A DNA stretch of 64,000 nucleotides from Rosistilla carotiformis (GCF_007753095.1 NZ_CP036348.1:2976001-3040000), one strand, 5' to 3'. Positions 46,040 to 55,928 are shown, counted from the stretch's first letter. The notes: generated from the letters alone by a model not told the origin. A program made the numbers and translations.

Positions 46040-48265
46040 TTAGATTTCGTTTGCGGACTCTTCGGATTCCATTGCGGCCGCTTCTTCTTCAGCCAACGCG
46101 GCCGCTTCGGCTGCCGCTTCGGCTCGCAACTGCAATCGTACCGTTCGCGATTTGGGCTGCCAGCAGAACTGAAACGTCACCGCGTATTTTTTTGCGTCAA
46201 AAGATGGCGGTTGTTTCGTTCCATCTTCGGCGGCGGCTTGGCCCTTCGGCGGCACAACCTCCACCTCACCAAACACGTTGGTGTTTGTTTGCGGACCACC
46301 GGGCATCATGCCACCGGCCTGTCCTGTCGCTGGACCTTCGTATTCGGGGTTGGGGATTTTGACTTCTTGCAACCCGGGATCACTTAACAACAACGGAAAC
46401 GAAATCCCCATCTCTTTTGTCGTGAAGGTTTCGGGCGTGATCGCGTTGTTCGAATCGGTCAACGGAATGTTAACCGAGCCGTTTAGGAATTTTTCGGTAA
46501 GGTACTTCCGAACATGGTTACCACCCTCTTCACCGATGATGTCGTTGTAGTAGTGGAAGCCTTTCATTTCCACGACCCAACCGGGACCTTCAGGACCGGT
46601 CAACGCGGTCAACTCTTCCAAGAACTTGGCTTCTTGTTCTTCGGTCGCTTTGTCGCGGCGCGTGATCCGGAACCAGTTCCTCATTTCGATGCGATATCGT
46701 TCGGCGATCGTTTCGGTGTACCATTCCGACAGATCGTCGAAGTATTGCGTTTCGATCGAATCGATGTAGATATCGGGGCGCTTTGAATAAGGCAATTCCA
46801 GCGGACTGGGGTATTGCGAGGGCGATTGATAATCGGGGTGATGCGGCATCAAGCCATCGAGCATCGTCAGGAATTCGATCCAAATCAGCCGTCGCTCTCC
46901 ATTGCCGGAGAGCTCTTGGCCGACGTTCTTCAGGTATGCCAATTTGCTAATGTAATCGTTGTCGGTACTTTTGTGCGTCGTTGCATACGATTGAGGCTGC
47001 GACGATTGAGAGATCGCCGACGCCCAGCGCTCTTGCCGTACGACCGACCAGTCGCGTTGCACAAACAGATAGTGCCCAACGAAACCGGCCATCAGCGCCG
47101 CCGCACAGGCCAACGCCCACGGTTTTTTGGCGCGGATGATCCGATCGGTCAGGATTTCCTTGGGGACCAACGTTGTTTCGATGGGGCCCAGGCCTAGCGC
47201 TTGCAGGCACAGCCCATAACAAACGCCAAAGGTATATTGGTTTTCTTTGAAGACCGGCGACATGAGCACTTCGGAACCTTGCAGTCGCTTGAAGCCATCG
47301 AGCACTTCCAAGGTGTAGCCGAGGTTTTTGCCCAGATAGGGCCCCAGCCCCGGCAGCTTGACCGTATTGCCGGTCAGCAACAGCTTGTCGATCGTCGCTT
47401 CTTTGTGAATCGATTGAAAGAAGCCGATCGAGCGTTGGATCTCGGTGACCAGGTCGTTGAAGACCGGCCGCATCGTTTGGATGATCAGCTTCGGATCGTC
47501 GGCGTCGCGCGTGTTCCGTTTCAGATGTTCCGCCTTGGCGAACGTCATCTTCAGATCTTTGGTCAGCTGGCGCGTGAAGTGGTTACCACCCAGCGGCATG
47601 CTGCGCTGCCAAACTCGAAAGCCGTTACTGATGATCAGGTCGGTCGAATCGGTTCCCAAAGAAACCATGACGGTCGACGACGGCGGATTCTCGACATCAA
47701 AATCGTTCGCCTCCAGACGATCGTTCATGCGATCGTAGGCGAGCATGTTGTACATCGCGATCGGCGCCAATTGGATCAGATCGACTTCCAATTCGGCAAC
47801 GTCGAAGGGCTTCAGTTGTTTGTAGACCTGATCGCGTTTCATCGCGAACAGCCCCACCTCGGTCTCCAGTGCATAGCCTTCTTCGATCGTGCTACCGGGC
47901 ATCATCTGGAAATCCCAGACAACGTCATCCAGGTCAAACGGGATCTGTTGACGCGCCTCGTAACGGACGATGTCGCCGACCTTTTTGGCTTCGACGGGTG
48001 GTGGCTTAAAAAACTTGGAAAGACCGCTCTGGCCGGGAACGCTGACGGCCACCCGAAAGCCTCGGGTTTCATTGCGTTCTAAAAACTGCTTGAGCGCATC
48101 GCGGACCAGCTCTTCGGGATCGGCTTCGGGGTGGCTTAAGATCTTCGGGTATTCGATGTAGTCGAACGCGTTGGCGACAACTTCGCCCCCGACGATTTCG
48201 CAGCGTAGGGCCTTTAAAGCTGTCTGTCCAACTTCGATACCCCATACACTCGCATTGCTGGCCAT
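46040..48265 (-). CDS. pilM: PilM-type actin-like ATPase with long membrane-anchored extension
   Basis: A 741-residue protein, about twice the ~350 residues of a normal PilM. Residues ~1-365 are the actin-fold PilM domain: VWGIEVGQTALKAL, VAVSVPGQSGLSKFF, YEARQQIPFDLDDVVWDFQ and LLLTGNTVKLPGL. A transmembrane helix follows at ~382-402 (WALACAAALMAGFVGHYLFV). About 340 periplasmic residues end in a charged Glu/Ala-rich tail. The extension looks like a covalently joined PilN-type partner, which in other bacteria is a separate gene binding PilM. It is the first gene of the operon with two one-pass proteins. It probably belongs to a type IV pilus or type II-like secretion assembly platform. Confidence 0.85.
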   Translation of the reverse strand: MASNASVWGIEVGQTALKALRCEIVGGEVVANAFDYIEYPKILSHPEADPEELVRDALKQFLERNETRGFRVAVSVPGQSGLSKFFKPPPVEAKKVGDIVRYEARQQIPFDLDDVVWDFQMMPGSTIEEGYALETEVGLFAMKRDQVYKQLKPFDVAELEVDLIQLAPIAMYNMLAYDRMNDRLEANDFDVENPPSSTVMVSLGTDSTDLIISNGFRVWQRSMPLGGNHFTRQLTKDLKMTFAKAEHLKRNTRDADDPKLIIQTMRPVFNDLVTEIQRSIGFFQSIHKEATIDKLLLTGNTVKLPGLGPYLGKNLGYTLEVLDGFKRLQGSEVLMSPVFKENQYTFGVCYGLCLQALGLGPIETTLVPKEILTDRIIRAKKPWALACAAALMAGFVGHYLFVQRDWSVVRQERWASAISQSSQPQSYATTHKSTDNDYISKLAYLKNVGQELSGNGERRLIWIEFLTMLDGLMPHHPDYQSPSQYPSPLELPYSKRPDIYIDSIETQYFDDLSEWYTETIAERYRIEMRNWFRITRRDKATEEQEAKFLEELTALTGPEGPGWVVEMKGFHYYNDIIGEEGGNHVRKYLTEKFLNGSVNIPLTDSNNAITPETFTTKEMGISFPLLLSDPGLQEVKIPNPEYEGPATGQAGGMMPGGPQTNTNVFGEVEVVPPKGQAAAEDGTKQPPSFDAKKYAVTFQFCWQPKSRTVRLQLRAEAAAEAAALAEEEAAAMESEESANEI

Positions 48266-48452
48266 GTGTTAATATCCTTGATCGGCCGCCGACCGACGCA
48301 TTGTCTAGGCCCTGAACGGTCAGTTCTTTGTGTTCGAAAAGAATGAAAAGCTCAGTCTATCCTACGGGTGCGTAAAAGATGAGAGTAAAATACATTGCAC
48401 CCCGACTTATTTAATTTATCGAGGTCGCCATCCCAATGTCAAATTTTCTCAG

Positions 48453-51236
48453 ATGACAAAATCCGTTTTTTCCAAAGCGCACGCCCCTCGTGACGCTTAT
48501 GTGCTGTTGCCCTGCCACAGTCTCGAAGACTTTCCCACCAAACTGACTGGCGATGACGCTAACGGGTTGCTGGTGGGTTGGTCTGTGTTATGGCATCCCG
48601 CGATCGTTGCGCTGACCGGAAAGATGCCGGTTTGGCATCGTGCCGATACGCCGCCGGAAGACCTCTCGGGATCGATCGTGATCGTCCCAAGTGCGTCTGA
48701 ATCGGATTTGCCGACTGGAACGAAAGCAAGGGCTGAAACGGCTACCGACTGCGTGTTCGTCCCGGTTGCGGGGGACCGCCGCGACGACATCGCCGATCGC
48801 TTGCTGAGCGAACCGTTGCCGCGCACCGAGCGTGTCGCCGATTTCTACGCGCTCGCCTACGCCTACCTGCAAGTTCAATTGATGACGCGTCAGTTGCGCT
48901 ACAGCAGCAATCTCGACGACGCCTATTTTGCGTTACAGCTGACCACCGCCGCGTTGGCGTGGCAGGCCGGCGACGACGACGCGACCAAGGACGCGCTGCA
49001 CAACTGCTTCGATTTGATCGCTCAAGAACGCGATCATTCCTTCTCCGCCGATCCCTATCTCATCGACCTGACGCTGCTGGCCGAGTCGACCCTTGGGACC
49101 GAATTGGCCGACAGTCTGGCCGCCGACCGTCCGACCAATCTCTTGGCCAACGTCACCCTGCTGACGCGATTGCGACAAGAAAATTCTCAGGCCTTTGAAA
49201 CGCTGAAGTCCCGTTTGAACGCCGACCAGATCGGCCTCGCCGGCGGCACGATCGATGACCACTTCTCACTGGATCTGCTGACGTGCGCTTCGGCGATCGA
49301 ATATCTCAGCGAATCGCGGCAACAGTATATCGATCTGTTGGGAAAACCGCCTCATGCGTTCGGCCGTTTTGCGGGCGGGCTGCCGGGAGACTTGCCCACG
49401 TTGCTCAGCCAGCTCGGCTACGAGGGAGCGATTTTTGCCGACTTCGCGGGCGGGACCGACTATGGGCAAGACGAAGCAAAATTGCTGTGGCAGTCGGGGG
49501 ATGCTGAGATCCAAGCGATCTGTTCGACTCCGCTGGATGCTTCGGACCCGCATGTCTTCTTAGGTTTGGGACCTCGCTTGGGCGAAGCTGTCGATGCCGG
49601 ACAGATTTCGACGGCGATGTTGGTCCATTGGCCAGGAGCGGAATGCTGTGCCTACGAGGACTTGCGGCGAGCCAGCACCTGGGGACTGGCGTTGGGCAAG
49701 TTCCAAACGTTGGGAGAGTATTTCAACGAGAGCGAACGCCCCTACCATTCGTTTCAACCTTCGGCCGGCAGCCGTGGCGACGGCGATTGGTTGGCAAACC
49801 TTGTCAGCGACAAGATTCAAAATCCCTTGTCGTCGCTGGCTCGTATCACGCGAGACCAGATCGGGCGCGAGACCACGCGACCGTTGCGAGCCTTGGCCAC
49901 TGCGGTCTCCGGGAAACCGAGCGCTAGCGACGCCGCAGCCGCGACCGATCCGGCGACGCAGCAGCGAGAGGAGCTTGCCGCCGCCAGCGCCGCGTTTTGC
50001 CAAGCTTTGGGAATCGAGCTTGCCGACGATTCGCAGACCGCCGATTCGATGGCGGTGCTCAACCCGCATTCGGCAGCTGCGCGACAACATGTTCCGCTGA
50101 CCGGGTTTCCCCCCGCGGTCGGAGGTCCTGTCTACGCAGGTCACGCAACGCCCAGCGGTGCGGTTGCTGTGATCGATGTTCCTAGCTGCGGTTTTGCGAT
50201 CGCTACGCCGGGAGACCGCGAGCCGCGTCAGAAGTGGTTTCGTGGTCCTAAGCCGTTGGCCGACGCGGAAGGTTTGCGAAACGATTTCTTCGAAGTTGCG
50301 TTGCATTCGCAAACCGGCGGGATCCTGTCGGTCCACACTCCCAAAACACGCAGCAACCGGTTTTCGATGCAGCTAGTGTTTGCTCAGCCGAACAACGCCG
50401 GAGAGCAGTGTTCGACGATGCGTTTGCGGAACAGCCGCGTGCTCCGCGCCGACACGACCTGTGGCGAGGTTTGCAATGACGTCGAAATCCTTTCCCCCGA
50501 AGGCGAACCGGTCGCGAACGCAACGATCCTCTATCGCCTGCAGCTCGGCTCGCGACAACTGCAGCTGGAGCTCGAATTCGAACCACTGCGGCCGCTCGAA
50601 CCGCAAGCCTGGCAATCGTACTTGGGAGCGCGGATCGCTTGGGCGATGGAAGCGTCGACGCCCAAATTGATCATTCGCGATCAAATCCAATCCAGCAGCG
50701 GCCGTTATCTGCTGGCTCCTCAAGGCGTTTGGATCGACGAAGCGGGACAGTCGACGCTCGTGCTGGCCGATGGAATGCCTGCCCACCGCCGCGTTGGCAA
50801 ACATATGCTGGATACGTTGTTTGTGGTTTCGGAAGAGACGCAGCGAAAATTTTCGCTCTCTTACGGTTTCGATATCAAGAACCCGGTCGCGGCATCGCGG
50901 CAGTCGCTTGCGCCACCCACGCAGCATCGTTGCCACAAGCCCCAAGCGTTCAATACCGGCTGGTTGTTCCATATCGATTCGCCGACGGTGATCGCCAGCG
51001 ATTGGAAAACCGAGATCGAAGGTGATCGCCGATTTGTGTCGATTCGCTTGGTCGAGACGATGGGAAAATCGTCGAATTGTTCGCTCAGCTGTTTCACCAA
51101 CATCGTGTCGGCAAGCATCGTCGACTTGCTTGGCAAGAAGCTTCGCGACGTGAAACCGTCCGGCGACGCGGTGATGTTAAAACTGACCGGGCACCAGATC
51201 GTTACCGTACGCGTGGAACTGGGGACCGATAGCTGA
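48453..51236 (+). CDS. Large glycosidase-like protein (GH38/57-type fold suggested)
   Basis: A 927-residue protein with no signal peptide, so probably cytosolic. The middle region (QIGLAGGTIDDHFSLDLLT, then GKPPHAFGRFAGGLPGDLPTLLSQLGYEGAIFADF) resembles the catalytic beta/alpha-barrel of family 38/57 glycosidases, where an analogous stretch pairs a catalytic Asp with a deeper substrate pocket. The C-terminal half is beta-rich, as in the sandwich domains of alpha-mannosidases (NDVEILSPEGEPVANATILYR). Catalytic residues could not be fixed, so an inactive or differently specific member is possible. ATG 48453 was chosen; an upstream frame to 48330 has poor composition. The gene diverges from pilM across a 187-bp gap. 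Confidence 0.65.
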   Translation: MTKSVFSKAHAPRDAYVLLPCHSLEDFPTKLTGDDANGLLVGWSVLWHPAIVALTGKMPVWHRADTPPEDLSGSIVIVPSASESDLPTGTKARAETATDCVFVPVAGDRRDDIADRLLSEPLPRTERVADFYALAYAYLQVQLMTRQLRYSSNLDDAYFALQLTTAALAWQAGDDDATKDALHNCFDLIAQERDHSFSADPYLIDLTLLAESTLGTELADSLAADRPTNLLANVTLLTRLRQENSQAFETLKSRLNADQIGLAGGTIDDHFSLDLLTCASAIEYLSESRQQYIDLLGKPPHAFGRFAGGLPGDLPTLLSQLGYEGAIFADFAGGTDYGQDEAKLLWQSGDAEIQAICSTPLDASDPHVFLGLGPRLGEAVDAGQISTAMLVHWPGAECCAYEDLRRASTWGLALGKFQTLGEYFNESERPYHSFQPSAGSRGDGDWLANLVSDKIQNPLSSLARITRDQIGRETTRPLRALATAVSGKPSASDAAAATDPATQQREELAAASAAFCQALGIELADDSQTADSMAVLNPHSAAARQHVPLTGFPPAVGGPVYAGHATPSGAVAVIDVPSCGFAIATPGDREPRQKWFRGPKPLADAEGLRNDFFEVALHSQTGGILSVHTPKTRSNRFSMQLVFAQPNNAGEQCSTMRLRNSRVLRADTTCGEVCNDVEILSPEGEPVANATILYRLQLGSRQLQLELEFEPLRPLEPQAWQSYLGARIAWAMEASTPKLIIRDQIQSSSGRYLLAPQGVWIDEAGQSTLVLADGMPAHRRVGKHMLDTLFVVSEETQRKFSLSYGFDIKNPVAASRQSLAPPTQHRCHKPQAFNTGWLFHIDSPTVIASDWKTEIEGDRRFVSIRLVETMGKSSNCSLSCFTNIVSASIVDLLGKKLRDVKPSGDAVMLKLTGHQIVTVRVELGTDS

Positions 51237-51281
51237 TCGCTCGGTTTGGAGGCGTGATTCGGCCGCCGACGACAAAACGGC

Positions 51282-52838
51282 TCAGCTGCCGACGTTCATT
51301 CGTCGCAGGATGTCGAGGATCTTTTTGCTCAACGGCGTCAGCCGCGTGCGACTGTATTGATCGCCAAGCTTGCGGATTGCTTCAGCCTGCGTGGGATAGG
51401 GGTGGATCGTGCCTCCGATCTTGCTCAGTCCCAGCCCAGCGGTCATCGCGAGCGTGATCTCGGAGATCATGTCTCCCGCGTTCTCCGCGACGATCGTGGC
51501 CCCAACGATCTTGTCGGTCCCTCGACGGGTGTGAACCTTCACAAAACCATCCTCTTGCCCTTCGAGGATCGCGCGGTCGACATCGGCGAAGTGCTGGGTA
51601 TAGGTATCGATCTCTATTCCGGCACTCTTCGCGTCGTGTTCGTACATCCCTACATGAGCGACTTCAGGCGAGGTATAGGTTGCCCACGGGATCGTTAGTC
51701 CGCTGGCTCGCTTTTTCCCAAACGGCCCGATCGAAAACAACGCGTTTTGGATCACGATCCGGGCCTGGAAGTCGGCGGCGTGCGTGAACTTGTATTTGGA
51801 ACAGATGTCGCCGGCGGCGAAGATCCGTGGATTGGTGGTCTGAAGGAAGTCATCGACCTCGATCCCCGATTGGTCGTGGTTCACGTCAACCGCTTCCAGG
51901 TTGAGTCCCGCGGTGTTGGGCGCTCTTCCGACGGCGACCAACAATTGATCCACAACAACCTCCCGCGTGGTGCCTTCTTGAACCATCTGGACGCAGATCG
52001 CACCGTCGTCGGCGGGACGGACCTGCAGGTCTTTGGATCCGAACAGCATTTGCACGCCATCTTTTTCGAAGTGCTTTTGCACGACAGCTGCCGCATCGGG
52101 ATCTTCGCGCGGCAGCAGCTTGTCACTGCGTTCCAATAGGAATACTTCGCTACCAAACCTTGCAAACGCCTGCGCCATTTCGCTACCGATCGGTCCGCTG
52201 CCGATCACCCCCAACCGCTTCGGAAGCTCTGTCAACGAAAACAGGTTTTCGTTGGTTAGGTAGGGGACGCTGTCGAGTCCCGGAATGGGAGGTGCCGAGG
52301 CGCGGGCACCCGCTGCGATCACCGCCTTCTTGTAATTCAGTTGGACCGCCGATCCGTCGGAGGCCGTTACTCCGATGGTCCCGTCATCGACAAAGCTCGC
52401 CTTGCCAAAGTAGACATCGATACCCATCTCAGCAAAACGTTGAGCCGAATCGTTGGGGCTGATCTGCGCTCTCAGTCGTCGCATCCGCTGCATCGCTTTT
52501 CCGAAATCAAATGCAACGCCCCGAGGTACCTCCACTCCGAAGGGTTCCGCATCGCGAACGGCTGCGGCTACGCGCGCCGCTCGGATCACGCCTTTGGATG
52601 GGACACAGCCGACGTTCAAGCAATCGCCTCCCATCAACTCCCGTTCGACCAATGCAACGCGGGCTCCCAACCCCGCCGCGCCTGCAGCGGTCACCAAACC
52701 CGCGGTTCCCGCACCGACAACCACCAATTGATATGGCCGCGTTGGAGTCGGATTGGTCCATCGCTGAGGGTGAACATTTGCCTCGAGGGCTTGGTTGTGT
52801 TCGTCGTGTGGCTGCAGCTGGATCAGTGGAGCGGTCAT
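51282..52838 (-). CDS. Class I pyridine nucleotide-disulfide oxidoreductase (MerA/Lpd-like)
   Basis: A 518-residue FAD enzyme. FAD-binding GxGxxG is VVVGAGTAGLVTAAGAAG, and the redox-active disulfide is CLNVGC within GGDCLNVGCVPSK. The NAD(P)H-binding GVIGSGPIGSEMAQAF and the late HPYPTQAEAIRKLGD, with the catalytic His-Glu pair, are all present. Such proteins are often named mercuric reductase, but the N-terminal heavy-metal domain and C-terminal CC pair of MerA are missing. Thus dihydrolipoamide- or other disulfide reductase activity is more likely. It lies 48 bp after a TVP38/TMEM64 gene on the same strand, a pairing that recurs in many bacteria, sometimes as one fused protein. Confidence 0.88.
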   Translation of the reverse strand: MTAPLIQLQPHDEHNQALEANVHPQRWTNPTPTRPYQLVVVGAGTAGLVTAAGAAGLGARVALVERELMGGDCLNVGCVPSKGVIRAARVAAAVRDAEPFGVEVPRGVAFDFGKAMQRMRRLRAQISPNDSAQRFAEMGIDVYFGKASFVDDGTIGVTASDGSAVQLNYKKAVIAAGARASAPPIPGLDSVPYLTNENLFSLTELPKRLGVIGSGPIGSEMAQAFARFGSEVFLLERSDKLLPREDPDAAAVVQKHFEKDGVQMLFGSKDLQVRPADDGAICVQMVQEGTTREVVVDQLLVAVGRAPNTAGLNLEAVDVNHDQSGIEVDDFLQTTNPRIFAAGDICSKYKFTHAADFQARIVIQNALFSIGPFGKKRASGLTIPWATYTSPEVAHVGMYEHDAKSAGIEIDTYTQHFADVDRAILEGQEDGFVKVHTRRGTDKIVGATIVAENAGDMISEITLAMTAGLGLSKIGGTIHPYPTQAEAIRKLGDQYSRTRLTPLSKKILDILRRMNVGS

Positions 52839-52886
52839 CGCGTGCTTTCGAGGCGAGAAAAGTGTTGGTTCGGTGTGGGGGACGCA

Positions 52887-53660
52887 TCATTCGGCTTGCG
52901 AATCGATTGCATGTTGCGGAGTGCCACGATGGATGAACTTCATCGCAAATCGAACGATCAGTGGGAAGAGTCCCAGCAGCACAAATGCAAACACAATCTG
53001 CGACAACTGGCGAGGCGAAAAGACCGCGCCGATTCCGTTGTCGGCCAAGGTCTGAAGGTTGGGAACGCTGGCTCCGGCGTAAACATAAACCACCGTTGCG
53101 GCGAACATCCCCAGCTGGCTGACCCACCAAAAGGTTCCGACGCGGATAGGAGTCAGCCCCATCACCGCATTGATGACAAAAAATGGGACCGCCGGGATTA
53201 ACCGCAGCGTGAATAAGAAGAACGGACCTTCCCGTTCAAAAGACTGGTTGAAGTTCTCCAGGCGTTTGCCAAATCGCTTCTGAATCGAATCACGAAACAG
53301 AAAACGGCTCAACAGAAACGCCACGGTCGCGCCCGCTGTCGATGCAAAGCTGACCAAGACAACGCCGCGGGCGAGACCGAAATACCATCCATAAACAAGC
53401 GTCAGCACGGCCGCTCCGGGCAGAGAAAGTCCAGCCACGGCAACGTAAACCAGAAACGCAGCTCCATAGACGAGCACCGGATGGTCGGTTTGGAACGCTC
53501 TCAACTGAGCTTCTTGTTTCGCCAGGTTTTCCAAGCTCAAGAGATCGCCAAACTGCGTGTAGGCGATCGCGATGGTAGCGACGACGAGCACCAGCAGTCC
53601 GATCTTGACGCCAATTCCAGACGTTTTGGGGGCGTCCTGCGGTTCACTGTCGGTCGTCAT
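52887..53660 (-). CDS. TVP38/TMEM64-family membrane protein
   Basis: A 257-residue membrane protein with ~5-6 hydrophobic segments and the VTT domain (DedA-like superfamily). The signature region is GLSLPGAAVLTLVYGWYFGLARGVVLVSFASTAGATVAFLLSRF, followed by FFLFTLRLIPAVPFFVINAVMG. Relatives act in lipid scrambling or transport. It is the first gene of an operon with the flavoprotein reductase, so the two may work together in a membrane-linked redox or detoxification step. The ATG at 53660 gives a normal N-terminus (DSEPQDAPKTSG…), with no signal peptide beyond the first helix. Confidence 0.88.
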   Translation of the reverse strand: MTTDSEPQDAPKTSGIGVKIGLLVLVVATIAIAYTQFGDLLSLENLAKQEAQLRAFQTDHPVLVYGAAFLVYVAVAGLSLPGAAVLTLVYGWYFGLARGVVLVSFASTAGATVAFLLSRFLFRDSIQKRFGKRLENFNQSFEREGPFFLFTLRLIPAVPFFVINAVMGLTPIRVGTFWWVSQLGMFAATVVYVYAGASVPNLQTLADNGIGAVFSPRQLSQIVFAFVLLGLFPLIVRFAMKFIHRGTPQHAIDSQAE

Positions 53661-54069
53661 GGTTTACCCTAATCTTTTGATGAAAAGCGGCGGCTGATCC
53701 CAAGCCGCACTCCACTGGCGGCTCCCTATTGGGACGGTCGGTACAAAAAATCCTTACAACCACTTCGAAAAATTTCACGCACGCACGTCTCATGGGGACG
53801 CCTTGCCGGAAGAGGTTTGTCGCTGGAGTCGATTCGCGTTTCGAACGTATCGAGACGAAAAACGGACTGCACGTTTATAGCTGACATGTCATGGGACGCA
53901 TTGGATTTCCGAAAGATTCTTCAAGCGAAAGCTCGGTTGCCACCGGCTCGCAGATCGAACATTCGGAAAGGAATTGGGAAATTTTGTAAGTCCCTCGAGT
54001 TTTCCACGTCTTGAGGGTAGGCGTTGCAAACGCGATGGAAAACACGAAGGATTTCAATGGAAAACGTTT
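53661..54069. other. Divergent intergenic region, no supported gene
   Basis: About 410 bp between TVP38 (leftward) and the DUF547 gene (rightward). A TTG-initiated frame of 65 codons at 53817-54014 has no ribosome-binding site and a doubtful composition. AT-rich patches around 53740-53770 (TACAAAAAATCC) could include promoters, but no pair of boxes with correct spacing was identified. Confidence 0.4.
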
Positions 54070-54900
54070 ATGATTCGAAAACTGACCACGCTCGGCCTCG
54101 TTACATTTTTGACCTTCGCGGCGAGCCTCTCGACGGCATTGGCGGGATCGGCGGTTTACGTCGGTACGCGCGTCGCCCAAGCCCGTCAGGTTTCAATCGA
54201 CAAGATTGACCATGCTGCCTGGGATGCATTAACTCGCAAATATGTCGACACCGACGGTATGGTGAACTATCGCGGCTTGAAGGCGTCCGCTGCCGACATG
54301 CAAGCATTGGCGAGCTATCTGCAGACGCTATCGACAGCAAACCCCAGTCTGCCCGCTTCATCGGACGCGACGCTCGCGTTTTGGATTAACGCCTACAATG
54401 CAGTCACGGTGCACGGCATCTTGCGGGAATATCCAACGACCAGCATCCGCAACCACACCGCCAAGTTGTGGGGATACAACATCTGGAAAGACCTACAACT
54501 GTACGTCGGCGGCAAGCCCTATTCGTTGGACCAGATCGAACACGAGGTCCTCCGCAAGAAAGGCGAACCACGCATCCATTTTGCCATCGTCTGTGCTTCG
54601 ATCGGTTGTCCCCGCCTTTTAAACGAAGCGTATGTCGCCGATCGGTTGCAGGAACAGTTGCAGCTGAACGCGAAGGACTTCTTCGCGCGTTCGCAAAACT
54701 TCCGCTTTGATCCCGCCAACCGACGCGTGCAGTTATCGTCGATACTCGATTGGTTCGGAGAGGATTTTGGCGGCGATCAAGCGGCTCAATTGAAGCGAAT
54801 CGCCGAGTGGTTGCCGTCGCAAGCGGCGCAGGCCGCGGCGCGACAGAATGCGGTCTCGATCAGCTATCTCGATTACAACTGGAACCTTAATTCACAATAA
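54070..54900 (+). CDS. Secreted DUF547 protein
   Basis: A 276-residue protein with a signal peptide (IRKLTTLGLVTFLTFAASLSTALA). The DUF547 domain is clear in AFWINAYNAVTVHGI, SLDQIEHEVLR, RIHFAIVCASIGCPRL and SILDWFGEDFGG. The conserved His, Glu, Cys and Asp positions suggest a papain-like or hydrolase-like site, but no activity has been established for the family to my knowledge. It is expected in the periplasm. The ATG at 54070 is chosen because it starts the signal peptide; an ATG at 54058 is in another frame. It is followed by a convergent YgfZ-like gene. Confidence 0.88.
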   Translation: MIRKLTTLGLVTFLTFAASLSTALAGSAVYVGTRVAQARQVSIDKIDHAAWDALTRKYVDTDGMVNYRGLKASAADMQALASYLQTLSTANPSLPASSDATLAFWINAYNAVTVHGILREYPTTSIRNHTAKLWGYNIWKDLQLYVGGKPYSLDQIEHEVLRKKGEPRIHFAIVCASIGCPRLLNEAYVADRLQEQLQLNAKDFFARSQNFRFDPANRRVQLSSILDWFGEDFGGDQAAQLKRIAEWLPSQAAQAAARQNAVSISYLDYNWNLNSQ

Positions 54901-54970
54901 GCCGCGTTGGAATGCATCAATTGTCAGGCAAACGCTTGACTTTCTCATCACCTCACCGCTGCCAAAGTCC

Positions 54971-55912
54971 TTAAAGCACGGTCGCGGTTTGATCCGAATC
55001 GGCGACTTGCAGCTGCGATCCGGCGTCGAACCACTTGCGACGGACGTAACCGATGGCGATCACTTGGCCATCGGTTGGCGATGCGATCGCCGATCGGATC
55101 TCGCCGCACGGCTTGTCCGCTTCGATCAACTTGGTTCCCGTCACCGGAACCGCTTCGCCACTGATCTGCATCTGCACCAGCTTCTTTTGTACCTGACCCA
55201 AAGCGTCCAAGCGGGCGATCGTTTCCTGGCCGAGGTAGCAGCCTTTGGTGAAGCTGATCGTTTGCTCGTTGCGGTCGACTTCTTGGGGCAAATTGGCGTC
55301 GCTGCAATCGATGCCAAAGCGAGGCCAACCGGCGGCGATCCGCGCCGCTTCCAAGACATGGCCATCGACGACGTTAAAACCTTGTTCGTTAAACCATTTT
55401 GCAACCGCTTCGGCAGCGTCGGCGCTGGCGAGAACCAGACAATCCTGCCCGCTGGTCCATGGCAATTGGAACCACGATGCGTCGGCATCACCTATCGTGA
55501 ACCGGCCGCATGCCAGACGAGGTGCTTCGGCGGGCGTGAAGCCTTCGATCGCTGGCGATTGATGGCCGCTGATCAACCAACCGACATACGCTTCGCTGCG
55601 ATCGGTGATCACCGCGTCTTCGCGGATGATGTAGCGATCGATATGCGACGCCAAGGTTTCTCCCTGCGATCCGCATCCTAACATCAGCATCCGTTGGGAT
55701 TCGTTGAATCCGCAGACGTGACCGATCGCGCGGCCGCGGACATCGGTGATGAAGGTCTCCCAACCGTGGTCGACTTCCAAACGTTTAAAGTCGTTGGTGG
55801 TCAAGTTGTTCAGGACGGTGATGCGATCTTCGCCGGTCATTTCTACGACGCACAGGTCGTCGATCCGCACGCACGCGCGGCCCGCGGTAAACGCTTCGTA
55901 TTGGGTCGTCAT
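54971..55912 (-). CDS. ygfZ: YgfZ/GcvT-like folate-binding protein
   Basis: A 313-residue protein with the GcvT-type tetrahydrofolate-binding fold. KGCYLGQETIARL matches the YgfZ/Iba57 signature KGCYxGQE with its conserved cysteine. Relatives help mature or repair iron-sulfur cluster enzymes, using folate. The ATG at 55912 begins the family-like MTTQYEAFTAGRACVRIDDL; a longer frame upstream is not supported. It starts 16 bp after the stop of the LarA-like gene, so the two form an operon. No iron-sulfur enzyme is encoded adjacently. Confidence 0.87.
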   Translation of the reverse strand: MTTQYEAFTAGRACVRIDDLCVVEMTGEDRITVLNNLTTNDFKRLEVDHGWETFITDVRGRAIGHVCGFNESQRMLMLGCGSQGETLASHIDRYIIREDAVITDRSEAYVGWLISGHQSPAIEGFTPAEAPRLACGRFTIGDADASWFQLPWTSGQDCLVLASADAAEAVAKWFNEQGFNVVDGHVLEAARIAAGWPRFGIDCSDANLPQEVDRNEQTISFTKGCYLGQETIARLDALGQVQKKLVQMQISGEAVPVTGTKLIEADKPCGEIRSAIASPTDGQVIAIGYVRRKWFDAGSQLQVADSDQTATVL

Positions 55913-55928
55913 CGGATGTTGCTCGTTT

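Noticed and set aside
51282-52838. Mercuric reductase (merA)
   Set aside because: The heavy-metal-associated N-domain and C-terminal cysteine pair are absent, and no other mer genes are nearby.
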